52,533 nt of DNA from JAUQQI01 sp040289115 (GTDB lineage Bacteria > Chloroflexota > Dehalococcoidia > JAUQQI01): positions 1 to 52,533 of the forward strand of contig PSKS01000008.1 in assembly GCA_040289115.1 (NCBI GenBank), written 5' to 3'. The notes under the pieces were generated by a model. That model made no database searches. It was not told the DNA's origin and worked only from the letters and a program-made list of their open reading frames with translations. Below, one piece after another: positions 1-7,496 of the stretch. Numbering within the stretch: the first letter of the stretch is position 1; each line of letters begins with the position of its first letter. Position numbers and translations under genes: made by a program.

Positions 1-2
1 GG

Positions 3-317
3 CGGCGGCTGGTGGCCGGCCGCCGCCAACGCGCCGTCAGGGCCCTCCAGGTGCTGGCCCAGCTTTACTGGCTGGGATCCCAGCACGGGGACCCCTTCTA
101 CCCCCATCCCGCCGGGGCCCTGCGGGCCCTGGCGGGCTCCGGAGTCCAGGCGAGCCTGCGGGAGTTGGCGGCCCGCAACTGGGTTCGCCGGCTCCCCGAC
201 GGCCGGGTGGCTTTGACCCCGGAGGGCCTGGCGGCCGTCTCGGATTTCCTGCAGCAGGCTGCGCCTGACACCCCCGTGCCGCCAAGTTCCGAATCCAAAC
301 CCGAGGCGGGGCCATGA
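3..317 (+). CDS. Metal ABC transporter permease, C-terminal winged-helix tail (5' truncated)
   Basis: The reading frame is open at the left edge, so only the end of the protein is visible. The part seen begins RRLVAGRRQR and runs through a helix-rich stretch to a short beta-wing (WVRRLPDGRVALTPEGL), which looks like a winged helix. It closely parallels the tail of the next gene (RRQRWEFALRLL... GLLVLTPRGREL), so this is probably the partner permease of a TroC/TroD-type Mn/Zn/Fe importer in the inner membrane. Its TGA overlaps the next ATG (ATGA), which indicates translational coupling. The identity is inferred from that similarity and from gene order. No transmembrane part lies inside the window. 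Confidence 0.6.
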   Translation, partial: RRLVAGRRQRAVRALQVLAQLYWLGSQHGDPFYPHPAGALRALAGSGVQASLRELAARNWVRRLPDGRVALTPEGLAAVSDFLQQAAPDTPVPPSSESKPEAGP

Positions 318-1432
318 CCGGCCTTCAGCTTGAGATTCAGCTGATTGCGGTTCTGGCGGCAGCCGCCTGCGCCCTGTCGGGGACTTTTTTGGTCCTGCGA
401 CGGGTGGCGATGATAAGCGACGCCATCAGCCACACCGTCCTGCTGGGTATCGTCGTTATGTTTCTGCTTACCCAAGACCTCCATTCGCCCCTCCTGGTGA
501 TCGGGGCCGCCCTTACCGGGCTGCTGACCGTAGGGCTGGTTTCCCTGCTCCTTCGCACCGGCCTGGTGCGGGAGGATGCGGCCATCGGCCTGGTCTTCCC
601 CCTCCTATTCAGCATCGGGGTAATCCTCATCTCCTGGTACGCCGAATACGTCCACCTGGACGTGGATGCGGTCCTGCTGGGGGAGCTGGCGTTTGCCCCC
701 TTCGACCGGCTGGAGGTTGACGGCCTTGACCTCGGGCCCCGCCGGGCCTGGCTCATGGGGGCCATCCTGGTCATTAACCTGATATTCCTGCTGGCCCTTT
801 ACAAGGAGCTTAAGCTCACCGCCTTCGACCCGGGACTGGCGGCCGTCCTAGGCTTTTCGCCGGCCCTCGTCCATACCCTCCACCTGGGAGTAGTTTCGGT
901 GACGGCGGTGGGGGCCTTCGACGCGGTGGGGGTGGTTCTGGCAGTTGCCCTCTTTATCGTGCCCCCGGCAACGGCCCTGCTGCTGAGCGACCACCTACCG
1001 GTGGTAATCGCCCTGGCCGTGGCCGTTGGGGCAGCGTCAGCCGTCGGGGGTTACTGGGTGGCCCACACCTTTGATACCTCCATCGCCGGGTCCATGGCCA
1101 CCCTGGGGGGCGTTTTCTTCGGGCTCGCCTTCCTCGGTTCCCCCAGTCAAGGCCTGGTCGCCAGGGCTTGGCGGCACCGACGGCAGCGGTGGGAGTTTGC
1201 CCTCCGCCTCCTGGTGATGCACCTGCTCACCCATGAAGGCACCGCCACCGAGGCCGGCGAGGCGGCCGCCGCGGAGCTGCCGGCCCATCTCCGCTGGGAG
1301 CCCCGGTTTGCGGCGACAGTGGTCCGGCTGGCCGAGGAGGCCGGGCTGGTGGAGCGCCAAAACGGGCTGCTGGTGCTAACCCCCCGGGGACGGGAGTTGG
1401 CTTGGGAAGTGATGCTCTACGGCACCGGCTAG
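314..1432 (+). CDS. Manganese/zinc/iron ABC transporter permease with C-terminal winged-helix domain
   Basis: This is a 372-residue protein of the ABC-3 permease family (TroD/MntD/ZnuB type), which forms the membrane channel of high-affinity divalent metal importers. Residues 1-280 hold about eight hydrophobic segments and the family signature DAISHTVLLGI (about 36-46), followed by GAFDAVGVVLAVALFIVPPA. Residues about 290-372 are soluble and look like a winged helix (helices, then GLLVLTPRGREL), resembling the DNA-binding part of DtxR/MntR regulators. Such fusions are known in some metal permeases but their role is unclear. The start overlaps the upstream stop. The TAG stop lies inside a CTAG shared with the stop of the convergent glycosyltransferase. 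The metal specificity cannot be read from the sequence. Confidence 0.85.
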   Translation: MTGLQLEIQLIAVLAAAACALSGTFLVLRRVAMISDAISHTVLLGIVVMFLLTQDLHSPLLVIGAALTGLLTVGLVSLLLRTGLVREDAAIGLVFPLLFSIGVILISWYAEYVHLDVDAVLLGELAFAPFDRLEVDGLDLGPRRAWLMGAILVINLIFLLALYKELKLTAFDPGLAAVLGFSPALVHTLHLGVVSVTAVGAFDAVGVVLAVALFIVPPATALLLSDHLPVVIALAVAVGAASAVGGYWVAHTFDTSIAGSMATLGGVFFGLAFLGSPSQGLVARAWRHRRQRWEFALRLLVMHLLTHEGTATEAGEAAAAELPAHLRWEPRFAATVVRLAEEAGLVERQNGLLVLTPRGRELAWEVMLYGTG

Positions 1433-2334
1433 GCCAGATGCCTAGGTCGGGAGGGGATAAGCCCCTCGGCCTTGAGCAGGGCCCAGGCGAGCCCCCAACG
1501 CAGGTAGATACCGGCCGTGACGACCCAGCGGAGCAGGGGTGGGTTGGCGGGGGCGTAATGTTTTTTATAAAAAATTAACATCGCACGATAAAACTCTTGA
1601 ACAGCCCGGGACCGGGCCCGCCGGGTGCTTTCCCCCTTGTGGTGCAGAACCACCACCTTCGGGTAGTAAAGCACCTTCCAGCCCTGGGCCTTAATCCGGA
1701 AAGCCAGGTCTAAATCCTCGCCGTAAAGGAAAAACTCTTCGTCCATCAGGCCCGCCCCTTCCAGGGCCTCTCGGCGGACCAGCATAAAGGCCCCCACCAC
1801 CGAGTCCACCTCGGCCTCGACGTCGGGGTCCAGGTAGGTGAGGTTATACCGCCCGAACCGTCGGCTCCGGGGGAAAAGGCGGCTTAAGCCGACCATCCGG
1901 TAAAAGGCAACCTCTGGGGTGGGGAAGCTTCGGCGGCAGGCCAGGTCGAGGCTGCCGTCGGGACGGACCAGTTTTGGGCCGGCGATTCCCGCCTCCGGGT
2001 GGCGGTCCAGGTAGGCCACCATCTCCGCAATGGCGTCCGGGGGGACCTCGGTGTCGGGATTGAGGAGGAGGATATACCGCGGTGGGGGCGACTGGGCCAG
2101 GAAATATTTTATCCCCAGGTTGTTGGCCGCCGAGTAGCCCCGGTTTTCTGGGCTTAAAATCAAGTGAACTTGGGGGAACTCGGTTCGAACCAGCTCGGCC
2201 GAGTCGTCGACGGAGCCGTTGTCGACGACGCAGACGGCCAGCCGTACCCCCCGGCTGGCCAGCACCGACCGGAGGCACTTTCGCAGCAGGCCGGCCACGT
2301 TGTAGCTGACAATGATAACCCCGACGTCCGGCAT
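1429..2334 (-). CDS. Glycosyltransferase family 2
   Basis: A 301-residue GT-A fold glycosyltransferase, probably acting at the cytoplasmic face of the membrane on a lipid-linked or rhamnan-type glycan. Visible are the nucleotide-sugar binding start VGVIIVSYNVAGLLRKCL, the metal-binding region LLLNPDTEVPP, and the acceptor/catalytic motif FFLYGEDLDLAFRIKAQG. The C-terminus is basic and amphipathic. I place the start at the ATG at 2334. The frame stays open for another 144 codons upstream, but that stretch is antisense to the rhodanese gene and unlike any GT2. The short leader has TATAGT/TACAAT-like boxes at 2352-2362 on this strand and only a weak ribosome site. It is convergent with the metal permease. 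Donor and acceptor are unknown. Confidence 0.88.
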   Translation of the reverse strand: MPDVGVIIVSYNVAGLLRKCLRSVLASRGVRLAVCVVDNGSVDDSAELVRTEFPQVHLILSPENRGYSAANNLGIKYFLAQSPPPRYILLLNPDTEVPPDAIAEMVAYLDRHPEAGIAGPKLVRPDGSLDLACRRSFPTPEVAFYRMVGLSRLFPRSRRFGRYNLTYLDPDVEAEVDSVVGAFMLVRREALEGAGLMDEEFFLYGEDLDLAFRIKAQGWKVLYYPKVVVLHHKGESTRRARSRAVQEFYRAMLIFYKKHYAPANPPLLRWVVTAGIYLRWGLAWALLKAEGLIPSRPRHLA

Positions 2335-2350
2335 GGCCTGAACGGTCCCG

Positions 2351-2376
2351 TATTGTACTATAAGTTGTACTATAAA
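2351..2376 (+). promoter_or_regulatory. Divergent promoter region with a tandem 11-bp repeat
   Basis: Two identical copies of TTGTACTATAA lie at 2353-2363 and 2365-2375, offset by 12 bp, between the divergent GT2 and rhodanese-MBL genes. Each contains a TATAA-type -10 box reading right. The reverse strand gives TATAGT and TACAAT boxes for the GT2 gene. The same GTACTATAA core recurs on the minus strand before the SAM-hydrolase gene (28342-28350). No convincing -35 is visible. The repeat could be two stacked -10 elements or an operator. Confidence 0.5.
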
Positions 2377-2412
2377 CTTAGGGCTGATATACCGCCGGGA
2401 AGGAGTTTTAAA

Positions 2413-3525
2413 ATGGCCGACGGCTTGGATATTGGACCCGCCGAAGTTCGGGACCTTCTGGCCCGGGGCGAGCCCGTGTTTATCCTGGACGTCCGCACCC
2501 CGGAAGAGTTTGCCGGCTGGCACATCCCCGGGGCAGTGAACGTCCCGGTGGATGTCGTCGAGGCTGACCCAATGGCGGTACCCCTGCCGGCCGACCGGCC
2601 GGTCATCGCGGTGTGCGCCCACGGGAACCGGTCGGTCCGGGCCGCGGCGGCCCTTCGGGCGCGGGGTGTGGAGGCCTGGAGCCTGGCCGGGGGAATGGTC
2701 GGCTGGAACGCCGTTTACGAGGCGGTCAGCGTGCCGGTGGGGCTTGCCGAGGCAGAAGTTATTCAAATCAGGCGACCCGGAAAGGGTTGCTTAGGCTACG
2801 TCATCCGGGTCGGGTCGGCCGCCGTGGTGGTCTGCCCCACCGCCCATGTCGAGGAGTTTCTCCGGCCGGTAGAAGAACGGGGGGCCCGGGTGGTTGCGGT
2901 GGCCGACACCCACCTGCATGCCGACCACGTTTCGGGGGCGCGGGAGCTGGCTGCCCGCACCGGGGCGGTCTTGCTCTTAAGCGGGGCGGAGCCGTACGAG
3001 TTTGACGGTTTTGTGCCCATCGACGACGGTCTTGAACTGCCCCTGGCCGACGGCCTTTCCCTGGTGGCCCTTAGTACGCCGGGGCACACCCCTGGCTCGG
3101 TAACCTTCCGGCTTGGGGATGCCGTCCTCTTTACCGGCGATACCCTCTTCATCGAGAGCATCGGTCGGCCGGACCTGCGGGAGGATGCCGAGGGCCAGGC
3201 CCGGCAGCTCTACCGGACGTACACCCAGCGGCTGGCCGGACTCCCGGCGGAGATGTTAGTTCTGCCGGCCCATTTCAGCGAGGCCGTCCCCTACCGCTGG
3301 GGCGAGCCCATCGCCGCGCCCCTCGGGGCCGTCCGTGAAGCCTTGCCTCTTCTGAGGGTGCCCGAAGGAGAGTTTGTCCGGCAGGTGCTAACCAACCTCC
3401 CGGAACAGCCGCCCAATTTCCGGACGATTCAACAGATTAACCGGAGGGGGCTTCTGCCCGCGCTGTCCGAGCTGGCCGAGCTGGAGGCGGGCCCGAATCG
3501 GTGTGGGGTGCGCCTGAGTCTTTAA
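2413..3525 (+). CDS. Rhodanese-metallo-beta-lactamase fusion (persulfide dioxygenase-like)
   Basis: This 370-residue protein joins an N-terminal rhodanese domain (about 8-108, with Cys68 in the loop CAHGNRS) to a metallo-beta-lactamase domain (about 118-370). The second domain shows THLHADH at 166-172, His225 in STPGHTPGS, Asp243 in FTGDTLF and His287 in LPAHF, which is the ligand set of the ETHE1/persulfide dioxygenase and glyoxalase-II group. A role in persulfide or sulfane-sulfur oxidation is the family expectation. The domain order is rhodanese first, the reverse of CstB or the PDO-rhodanese fusions. The start is the ATG at 2413 behind GGGAAGGAG. An upstream extension would run antisense through the GT2 gene. 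mogA follows with no gap. Confidence 0.87.
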   Translation: MADGLDIGPAEVRDLLARGEPVFILDVRTPEEFAGWHIPGAVNVPVDVVEADPMAVPLPADRPVIAVCAHGNRSVRAAAALRARGVEAWSLAGGMVGWNAVYEAVSVPVGLAEAEVIQIRRPGKGCLGYVIRVGSAAVVVCPTAHVEEFLRPVEERGARVVAVADTHLHADHVSGARELAARTGAVLLLSGAEPYEFDGFVPIDDGLELPLADGLSLVALSTPGHTPGSVTFRLGDAVLFTGDTLFIESIGRPDLREDAEGQARQLYRTYTQRLAGLPAEMLVLPAHFSEAVPYRWGEPIAAPLGAVREALPLLRVPEGEFVRQVLTNLPEQPPNFRTIQQINRRGLLPALSELAELEAGPNRCGVRLSL

Positions 3526-4029
3526 ATGGCCGAAATTCGGGTTGCCATCCTAACGGTGAGCGACGGGGTCGCCGCCGGCCGGCGGGAGGACCTGAGTGGC
3601 CAGGCCATTCGGGAAGTCGCAACGGAGGCCGGCTGGGTGGTGGTCGATTACCGGGTCGTGCCCGACGAAGCCCCTCTGATCATGCGGGCCCTCCGGGACT
3701 GGGCCGATTCCAGGGCGGTCGACGTCATCTTAACCACCGGCGGGACCGGGGTTGCGCCTCGGGACGTAACCCCGGAAGCCACGGCCGCGGTGGTCGAGCG
3801 GCCGGTTCCCGGCCTGGCTGAGGCGATCCGGCTTAAGAGCCTGGAATTTACCCCCTTCGCCATGCTGAGCCGGGGGATCGCCGGGATCCGGGGTCGGACC
3901 CTGATCGTTAACCTTCCCGGCAATCCCCAGGGGGTGCGCCAGGCCCTGGCAATCATTCGCCCCGCCCTTCCCCACGCGGTGGGGCTCCTACGGGAGGAAC
4001 CCACCGACCACCGGCCCCATGCGCATTGA
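3526..4029 (+). CDS. mogA: Molybdopterin adenylyltransferase / MoaB-MogA family
   Basis: A 167-residue cytoplasmic protein of the MoaB/MogA family, which adenylates molybdopterin late in molybdenum-cofactor synthesis. Seen are VAILTVSDG near the start, the nucleotide/MPT-binding TTGGTGVAPRDVTPEA, and GRTLIVNLPGNPQG, all diagnostic of the family. Length is normal. The ATG follows the upstream TAA directly, and the end overlaps trmD by 11 bp, so the three genes are probably co-transcribed. No other molybdenum-cofactor genes lie in the window. MogA and MoaB cannot be separated from sequence alone. Confidence 0.88.
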   Translation: MAEIRVAILTVSDGVAAGRREDLSGQAIREVATEAGWVVVDYRVVPDEAPLIMRALRDWADSRAVDVILTTGGTGVAPRDVTPEATAAVVERPVPGLAEAIRLKSLEFTPFAMLSRGIAGIRGRTLIVNLPGNPQGVRQALAIIRPALPHAVGLLREEPTDHRPHAH

Positions 4030-4813
4030 CATCCTCACCCTTTTTCCGGGGATGTTCCGGGGCCCCTTCGAGGAGAGCATTATCAAGCGGGCCGTTGAGC
4101 GTCGCCTGGTGGAGATAAACATTTACAATTTTCGGGAGTGGGCCACCGACCGCCACAAGACGGTAGACGACTACCCATACGGGGGCGGGGCCGGGATGGT
4201 CTTAAAGCCCGAACCCCTATTCCGGGCGGTGGAGGCCATCACCGGCCTGAGCTTCTGGCCGACCTCCCAGGTGCCTGAACCGAAGCGGCTGGTTCCCCGG
4301 GATATGTCCATCATCCTAATGAGCCCCCAGGGCCGGGTATTCAACCAGGAAATTGCCCGTGAGCTTGCCCGCCTTCGCTGGCTAATTTTAATCTGCGGCC
4401 ACTATGAGGGTTTTGACGAACGGGTGCGACACTTGGTCACTGATGAGCTTTCCATCGGGGATTACGTGCTTACGGGTGGGGAGCTTCCGGCGATGGTCAT
4501 TGTCGACGCGGTAGTCCGGCTGGTGCCGGGGGTGCTTGGGGCCGAGGAGGCGCCCCTCGAGGAGTCCTTCAGCGACGGGCTCCTCGAGTACCCGCAGTAC
4601 ACCCGGCCGGCCGATTTCCGGGGCTGGAAGGTGCCGGAGGTTCTGCTTTCCGGTCACCATGGGCGAATCCGGCAGTGGCGGCGGGAGCAGGCCCTGCTCC
4701 GCACCTTCTTCCGCCGACCGGATCTGCTGGAAAAGGCGAAGCTGAGCCCAGAAGAGCGCCGGCTTATCGAATTCTGGCGGGCTAACCCGCCGGAATCCCC
4801 CTTTGACCCTTAA
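4019..4813 (+). CDS. trmD: tRNA (guanine37-N1)-methyltransferase
   Basis: TrmD makes m1G37 next to the anticodon and prevents +1 frameshifting. The 264-residue protein starts MRIDILTLFPGMF and carries YGGGAGMVLKPEP, the trefoil-knot SAM site LICGHYEGFDERV, and ELSIGDYVLTGGELPAM, all typical. It overlaps mogA by 11 bp. In most bacteria trmD lies head-to-tail before rplS (rpsP-rimM-trmD-rplS). Here it faces rplS, and the two stop codons sit on the same TTAA (4810-4813). The assignment is secure. Confidence 0.97.
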   Translation: MRIDILTLFPGMFRGPFEESIIKRAVERRLVEINIYNFREWATDRHKTVDDYPYGGGAGMVLKPEPLFRAVEAITGLSFWPTSQVPEPKRLVPRDMSIILMSPQGRVFNQEIARELARLRWLILICGHYEGFDERVRHLVTDELSIGDYVLTGGELPAMVIVDAVVRLVPGVLGAEEAPLEESFSDGLLEYPQYTRPADFRGWKVPEVLLSGHHGRIRQWRREQALLRTFFRRPDLLEKAKLSPEERRLIEFWRANPPESPFDP

Positions 4814-5220
4814 GCTTCCGGCCCTGGTGGGGCTGCGGCCTCGGCTGCCCCCAGCTGAAAGGCCATGGCCCGGCCCGTCTGGGCGGTCCGCTCCTTCACC
4901 TTGGCGGCTCGGCCCACCCGCTCCCGGAGGTAGTAAAGCCTGGCCCGGCGCACCCGACCCCGACGCAGGACTTCCACCTTCTCGATCCGGGGCGAGTAAA
5001 GGGGAAAGGTGCGCTCGACGCCCACCCCATGGCTTATGCGGCGGACGGTGAAGGTGGCGCTGGGCCCGCCCCGGCGAATTCGAAGGACCGTGCCCTCGAA
5101 GACCTGGGTTCGCTCCCGGCCTCCCTCAGTTATCCGAAAGTGAACCCGGATGGTGTCGCCGGGGCCAAATTCGGGGATGTTAGGATTGGCCTGAACCGGA
5201 ACTAAGGATTCGATGTTCAT
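4810..5220 (-). CDS. rplS: 50S ribosomal protein L19
   Basis: L19 lies at the 30S-50S interface. The 136-residue product contains the family core FGPGDTIRVHFRITEGGRERTQVFEGTVLRIR and VERTFPLYSPRIEKVEVLRRGRVRRARLYYLRER. The last ~22 residues after KVKERT are an Ala/Pro/Glu-rich tail beyond the conserved part. It has its own promoter (TATAAT on the minus strand at 5246-5241) and a GAGGA ribosome site, consistent with its separation from the usual trmD operon. Confidence 0.96.
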   Translation of the reverse strand: MNIESLVPVQANPNIPEFGPGDTIRVHFRITEGGRERTQVFEGTVLRIRRGGPSATFTVRRISHGVGVERTFPLYSPRIEKVEVLRRGRVRRARLYYLRERVGRAAKVKERTAQTGRAMAFQLGAAEAAAPPGPEA

Positions 5221-5240
5221 CGTCGGTTTCCTCGTCTGAA

Positions 5241-5246
5241 ATTATA
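5241..5246 (-). promoter_or_regulatory. rplS promoter -10 box
   Basis: A perfect TATAAT on the minus strand 20 nt before the rplS ATG. Transcription would start near 5234 and give a leader of about 14 nt carrying GAGGA. The -35 region (TGGCGG near 5265-5270) is weak. Confidence 0.6.
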
Positions 5247-5282
5247 ACAGGGGCTGAGCCGGGACCGCCAGACGCCGAAGGC

Positions 5283-6263
5283 TTACCCAACCGGTATCTC
5301 CAGCCGGTCGTCCACCCGGCGGGCCGCCGTGCCGAACTTGAAGCAGAGGGTGGACATTCGGCTTAAGATGGCTTCCCGGTAAAGGCTTGGGGCCAGCCGG
5401 GCCTGGAAGTCCGCGATAATCGTCGGCGTGAGGATGATCCTTTTGATTTTGGGGCCGCTAAGCTCCACCTCAAAGATAAAGGACCAATCGTTTCGCTCCA
5501 CCTCGTCGACGGCATAATCGTCGACGAAGTCGCCGCAGCTGTAAAAAACCGGCCGACCCTCCATCAGCTCAATACCCCGGAAGATGTGGGCGCTATGGCC
5601 GTGGATGATGTCGGCCCCGGCCTCGATGAGCTTGCGGGCCGCCGGCCGGTGCTCGGCGGGCGGGTCGTAGCCCCAGTTGGGGCCCCAATGCAGGGAGACG
5701 ATTACCAGGTCGGAGCGGGCCTTGGCCGCCGCCACCAGCTCTAAAAGGGCCGTAAACCTCGGGTCGTCCAACCGGATCGGCACGTGGAAGACCCCAGGGT
5801 GGGCTTCGTTGGCCTCCCAGTCGGGCTGGTTATCGGTGGCGGCGATGAGGGCCACCTTAAGTCCCCCAACCTCGAGCTGGGCCGGCCTGCGGGCCTCGGC
5901 CAGGTTCCGGCCCGCGCCGGCGCGGGCGATTCCAGCCCGGTCGAGGTTGGTCAGGGTTTCGAGCAGGCCCACGTCCCCGTAGTCCATTATATGGTTGTTG
6001 GCCAGGCACACGGCCCGCACCCCCGCCACCCGCAGAACCCCAACGTTTTTGGCGTCGGTCCGGAAGCAGAATCGCTTGCCGGGGACCGGCTCGCCCCAAT
6101 CGGTAATGGCACACTCCAAGTTAATGAAAACGGCGGCCGCCCGCCGGAGAACCCGCAGGGTATCGCCCCAGACATACTCGGGCGGCCGCCCCTTGAGCTC
6201 TTGATTTACAAGGCGGCCGAGCATCACATCCCCGAGGAAGATAAGGCTTACCACCTCGGCCAC
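5283..6263 (-). CDS. CapA family protein (PGA_cap phosphoesterase-like)
   Basis: A 326-residue member of the CapA/PgsA family, a calcineurin-like metallophosphoesterase fold linked to poly-gamma-glutamate or other capsule production. Diagnostic stretches are LIFLGDVMLGR at the N-terminus, FINLECAITDWGEP, CLANNHIMDYG, VSLHWGPNW and IIHGHSAHIFRGIE. There is no signal peptide or membrane anchor, unlike classical CapA, so the protein may be cytoplasmic. The start is a GTG at 6263, 35 bp downstream of the neighbouring phosphoesterase-like gene, and the two probably form one leftward unit. No pgsB/C partner is present, so the substrate is unknown. Confidence 0.85.
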   Translation of the reverse strand: MAEVVSLIFLGDVMLGRLVNQELKGRPPEYVWGDTLRVLRRAAAVFINLECAITDWGEPVPGKRFCFRTDAKNVGVLRVAGVRAVCLANNHIMDYGDVGLLETLTNLDRAGIARAGAGRNLAEARRPAQLEVGGLKVALIAATDNQPDWEANEAHPGVFHVPIRLDDPRFTALLELVAAAKARSDLVIVSLHWGPNWGYDPPAEHRPAARKLIEAGADIIHGHSAHIFRGIELMEGRPVFYSCGDFVDDYAVDEVERNDWSFIFEVELSGPKIKRIILTPTIIADFQARLAPSLYREAILSRMSTLCFKFGTAARRVDDRLEIPVG

Positions 6264-6298
6264 AGCCCACCCACCGGCCTGCCGACCGGAGGACCGGG

Positions 6299-7054
6299 TT
6301 ACCTGCCGGCCCAGACAGCCTTTACCGTCTCCGCCCGAAGGTCTACCACGGCATAGCTGCCCTCGGCCAGCGAGCCGGGGGTGACCACCAGGGTCCGCCC
6401 AAGGCGCCGGTCCTCAATCCGGCCGTCGGGGCTGTTTACAAAGGCAAAGTCTGGCTGGTATTCCTTGATGAGGTGGTCGATAACCCGGTGCATCGCTTCA
6501 TGGGGCAGGCCGGCCTCGTGAAAGAGGAGGATCCGACGCCGGTCGAAGCGCCGGAGGAAGTTCAGTCCGAATTCGGCCTCCCAGGCCGGGTGCTCGATGA
6601 CAAAGTAATCCTCGTGGTGTTCCCGTTCGACGATCCGTCCGCCGAAGCCGGCCACTACCCAATCACTGGCAAAGAAGGCCGGGGCCAGGTGCACCCCCTG
6701 GATCTGCCCGGCCACCACCTCGTGGTTCACGGCCGACTGCCAGTAGAGGCGGGCCGGGGCGTCGTACCAGCCTGGAATGTGAAAACATGGGATGCGCAGC
6801 TCGGTCAGGGTGTCGAAAAAGAGCTCCAAGAATCTAAGGTCGTGTTTTTCCTGGTCCTGGACAGTCGGGTCGGGATAGGTGGGCGGAGCGCCCCCTTCCT
6901 GAATCTCACGCCAGCGGTTTATCCTGGCGCCCCCGCTTAGGATGCTCCTAAGGCAGAAGATGGCTTCGACCCCCTCACTGGATACGATTTCCCGTAAGGA
7001 CTTAACCGCGTCTTCGCTGCTGCGAATTTCGGCAATGACCAACGTTTTCACCAT
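6299..7054 (-). CDS. Calcineurin-like phosphoesterase homologue lacking metal ligands
   Basis: A 251-residue protein whose overall pattern follows small YfcE-like phosphoesterases. It opens with VIAEIRSSEDAVKSL where the family has DxH, continues with IPGWYD where GNHD is expected and LFHEAG for the later His motif, and ends TLVVTPGSLAEGSYAVVDL, as in active members. The metal-binding Asp/His/Asn positions are largely replaced, so it may be catalytically dead or use another chemistry. The start follows AGGAGG, with TAAAAT about 30 nt upstream on the minus strand. It is placed just before the CapA gene, another member of the same superfamily. Function unknown. Confidence 0.6.
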   Translation of the reverse strand: MVKTLVIAEIRSSEDAVKSLREIVSSEGVEAIFCLRSILSGGARINRWREIQEGGAPPTYPDPTVQDQEKHDLRFLELFFDTLTELRIPCFHIPGWYDAPARLYWQSAVNHEVVAGQIQGVHLAPAFFASDWVVAGFGGRIVEREHHEDYFVIEHPAWEAEFGLNFLRRFDRRRILLFHEAGLPHEAMHRVIDHLIKEYQPDFAFVNSPDGRIEDRRLGRTLVVTPGSLAEGSYAVVDLRAETVKAVWAGR

Positions 7055-7133
7055 TCCCCTCCTGCTTAGGCGTTCCCGGTCATTTTAGGGTATCCGCTGC
7101 TGCCGGGCAACCTACCCGGCGCTAGAGAATGCT

Positions 7134-7352
7134 TCAGCCGATTTCCCCCTCAAAACCTACCTCCACCCGACCGTCGGGGTGCACGAATACGGGGACAGTG
7201 TCCTGACCAGAGAGGCGGAAGACGTCATCCCACCACTCGGGGTTATCGTCGACGGTCCGTTCTTCGAAATCGACTCTCCGTTCCCGCAGGGCGTTGCGGG
7301 CCCGCTCGCAGGTGGGGCAGGTGGCCAGCGAGTACATGATTAGTTTTCCCAT
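7134..7352 (-). CDS. Glutaredoxin-like thioredoxin-fold protein
   Basis: A 72-residue protein with the start MGKLIMYSLATCPTCERARNAL, the CPTC redox pair at residues 12-15, and TVPVFVHPDG, the cis-proline segment of glutaredoxins. The redox centre sits before helix 1 as usual. The C-terminus ends soon after VGFEG, so it is slightly short. It probably reduces disulfides in the cytoplasm; the partner is unknown. It is divergent from the ABC transporter operon and separated from the next leftward gene by 79 bp. Confidence 0.85.
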   Translation of the reverse strand: MGKLIMYSLATCPTCERARNALRERRVDFEERTVDDNPEWWDDVFRLSGQDTVPVFVHPDGRVEVGFEGEIG

Positions 7353-7461
7353 GGTAGCCCCCGTGCAACTGGGCAGGATGCTAGGCTAATGTGCAGGCCC
7401 AAAGTGGCCGGCCCGGTCACAATTTTAAACCAAGGGGCGTCGCCGGGACAAAACCGGGAAC

Positions 7462-7482
7462 CCGGCCGCCGGAGGCGGCCGG
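7462..7482. repeat. Perfect 9-bp inverted repeat beside the ABC/F420 operon promoter
   Basis: The arms CCGGCCGCC and GGCGGCCGG are separated by GGA. The repeat ends one base before the TATAAT of the downstream promoter and occupies the position where a -35 would lie. It could be an operator or a stable hairpin; no T-tract follows, so it is unlikely to be a terminator. Confidence 0.7.
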
Positions 7483-7483
7483 C

Positions 7484-7489
7484 TATAAT
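7484..7489 (+). promoter_or_regulatory. Promoter -10 box giving a probably leaderless mRNA
   Basis: A perfect TATAAT lies 7 nt before the GTG at 7497, so the transcript would begin at or within a base of the start codon. No Shine-Dalgarno site precedes this GTG. This probably drives the whole transporter-F420 array. Confidence 0.65.
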
Positions 7490-7496
7490 CTTTAGC

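Noticed and set aside
2335..2766. N-terminal extension of the GT2 gene by 144 codons
   Set aside because: It is antisense to the rhodanese domain, lies upstream of the promoter and has no GT2-like content; the motif start VGVIIVSYN is 3 residues after ATG 2334.
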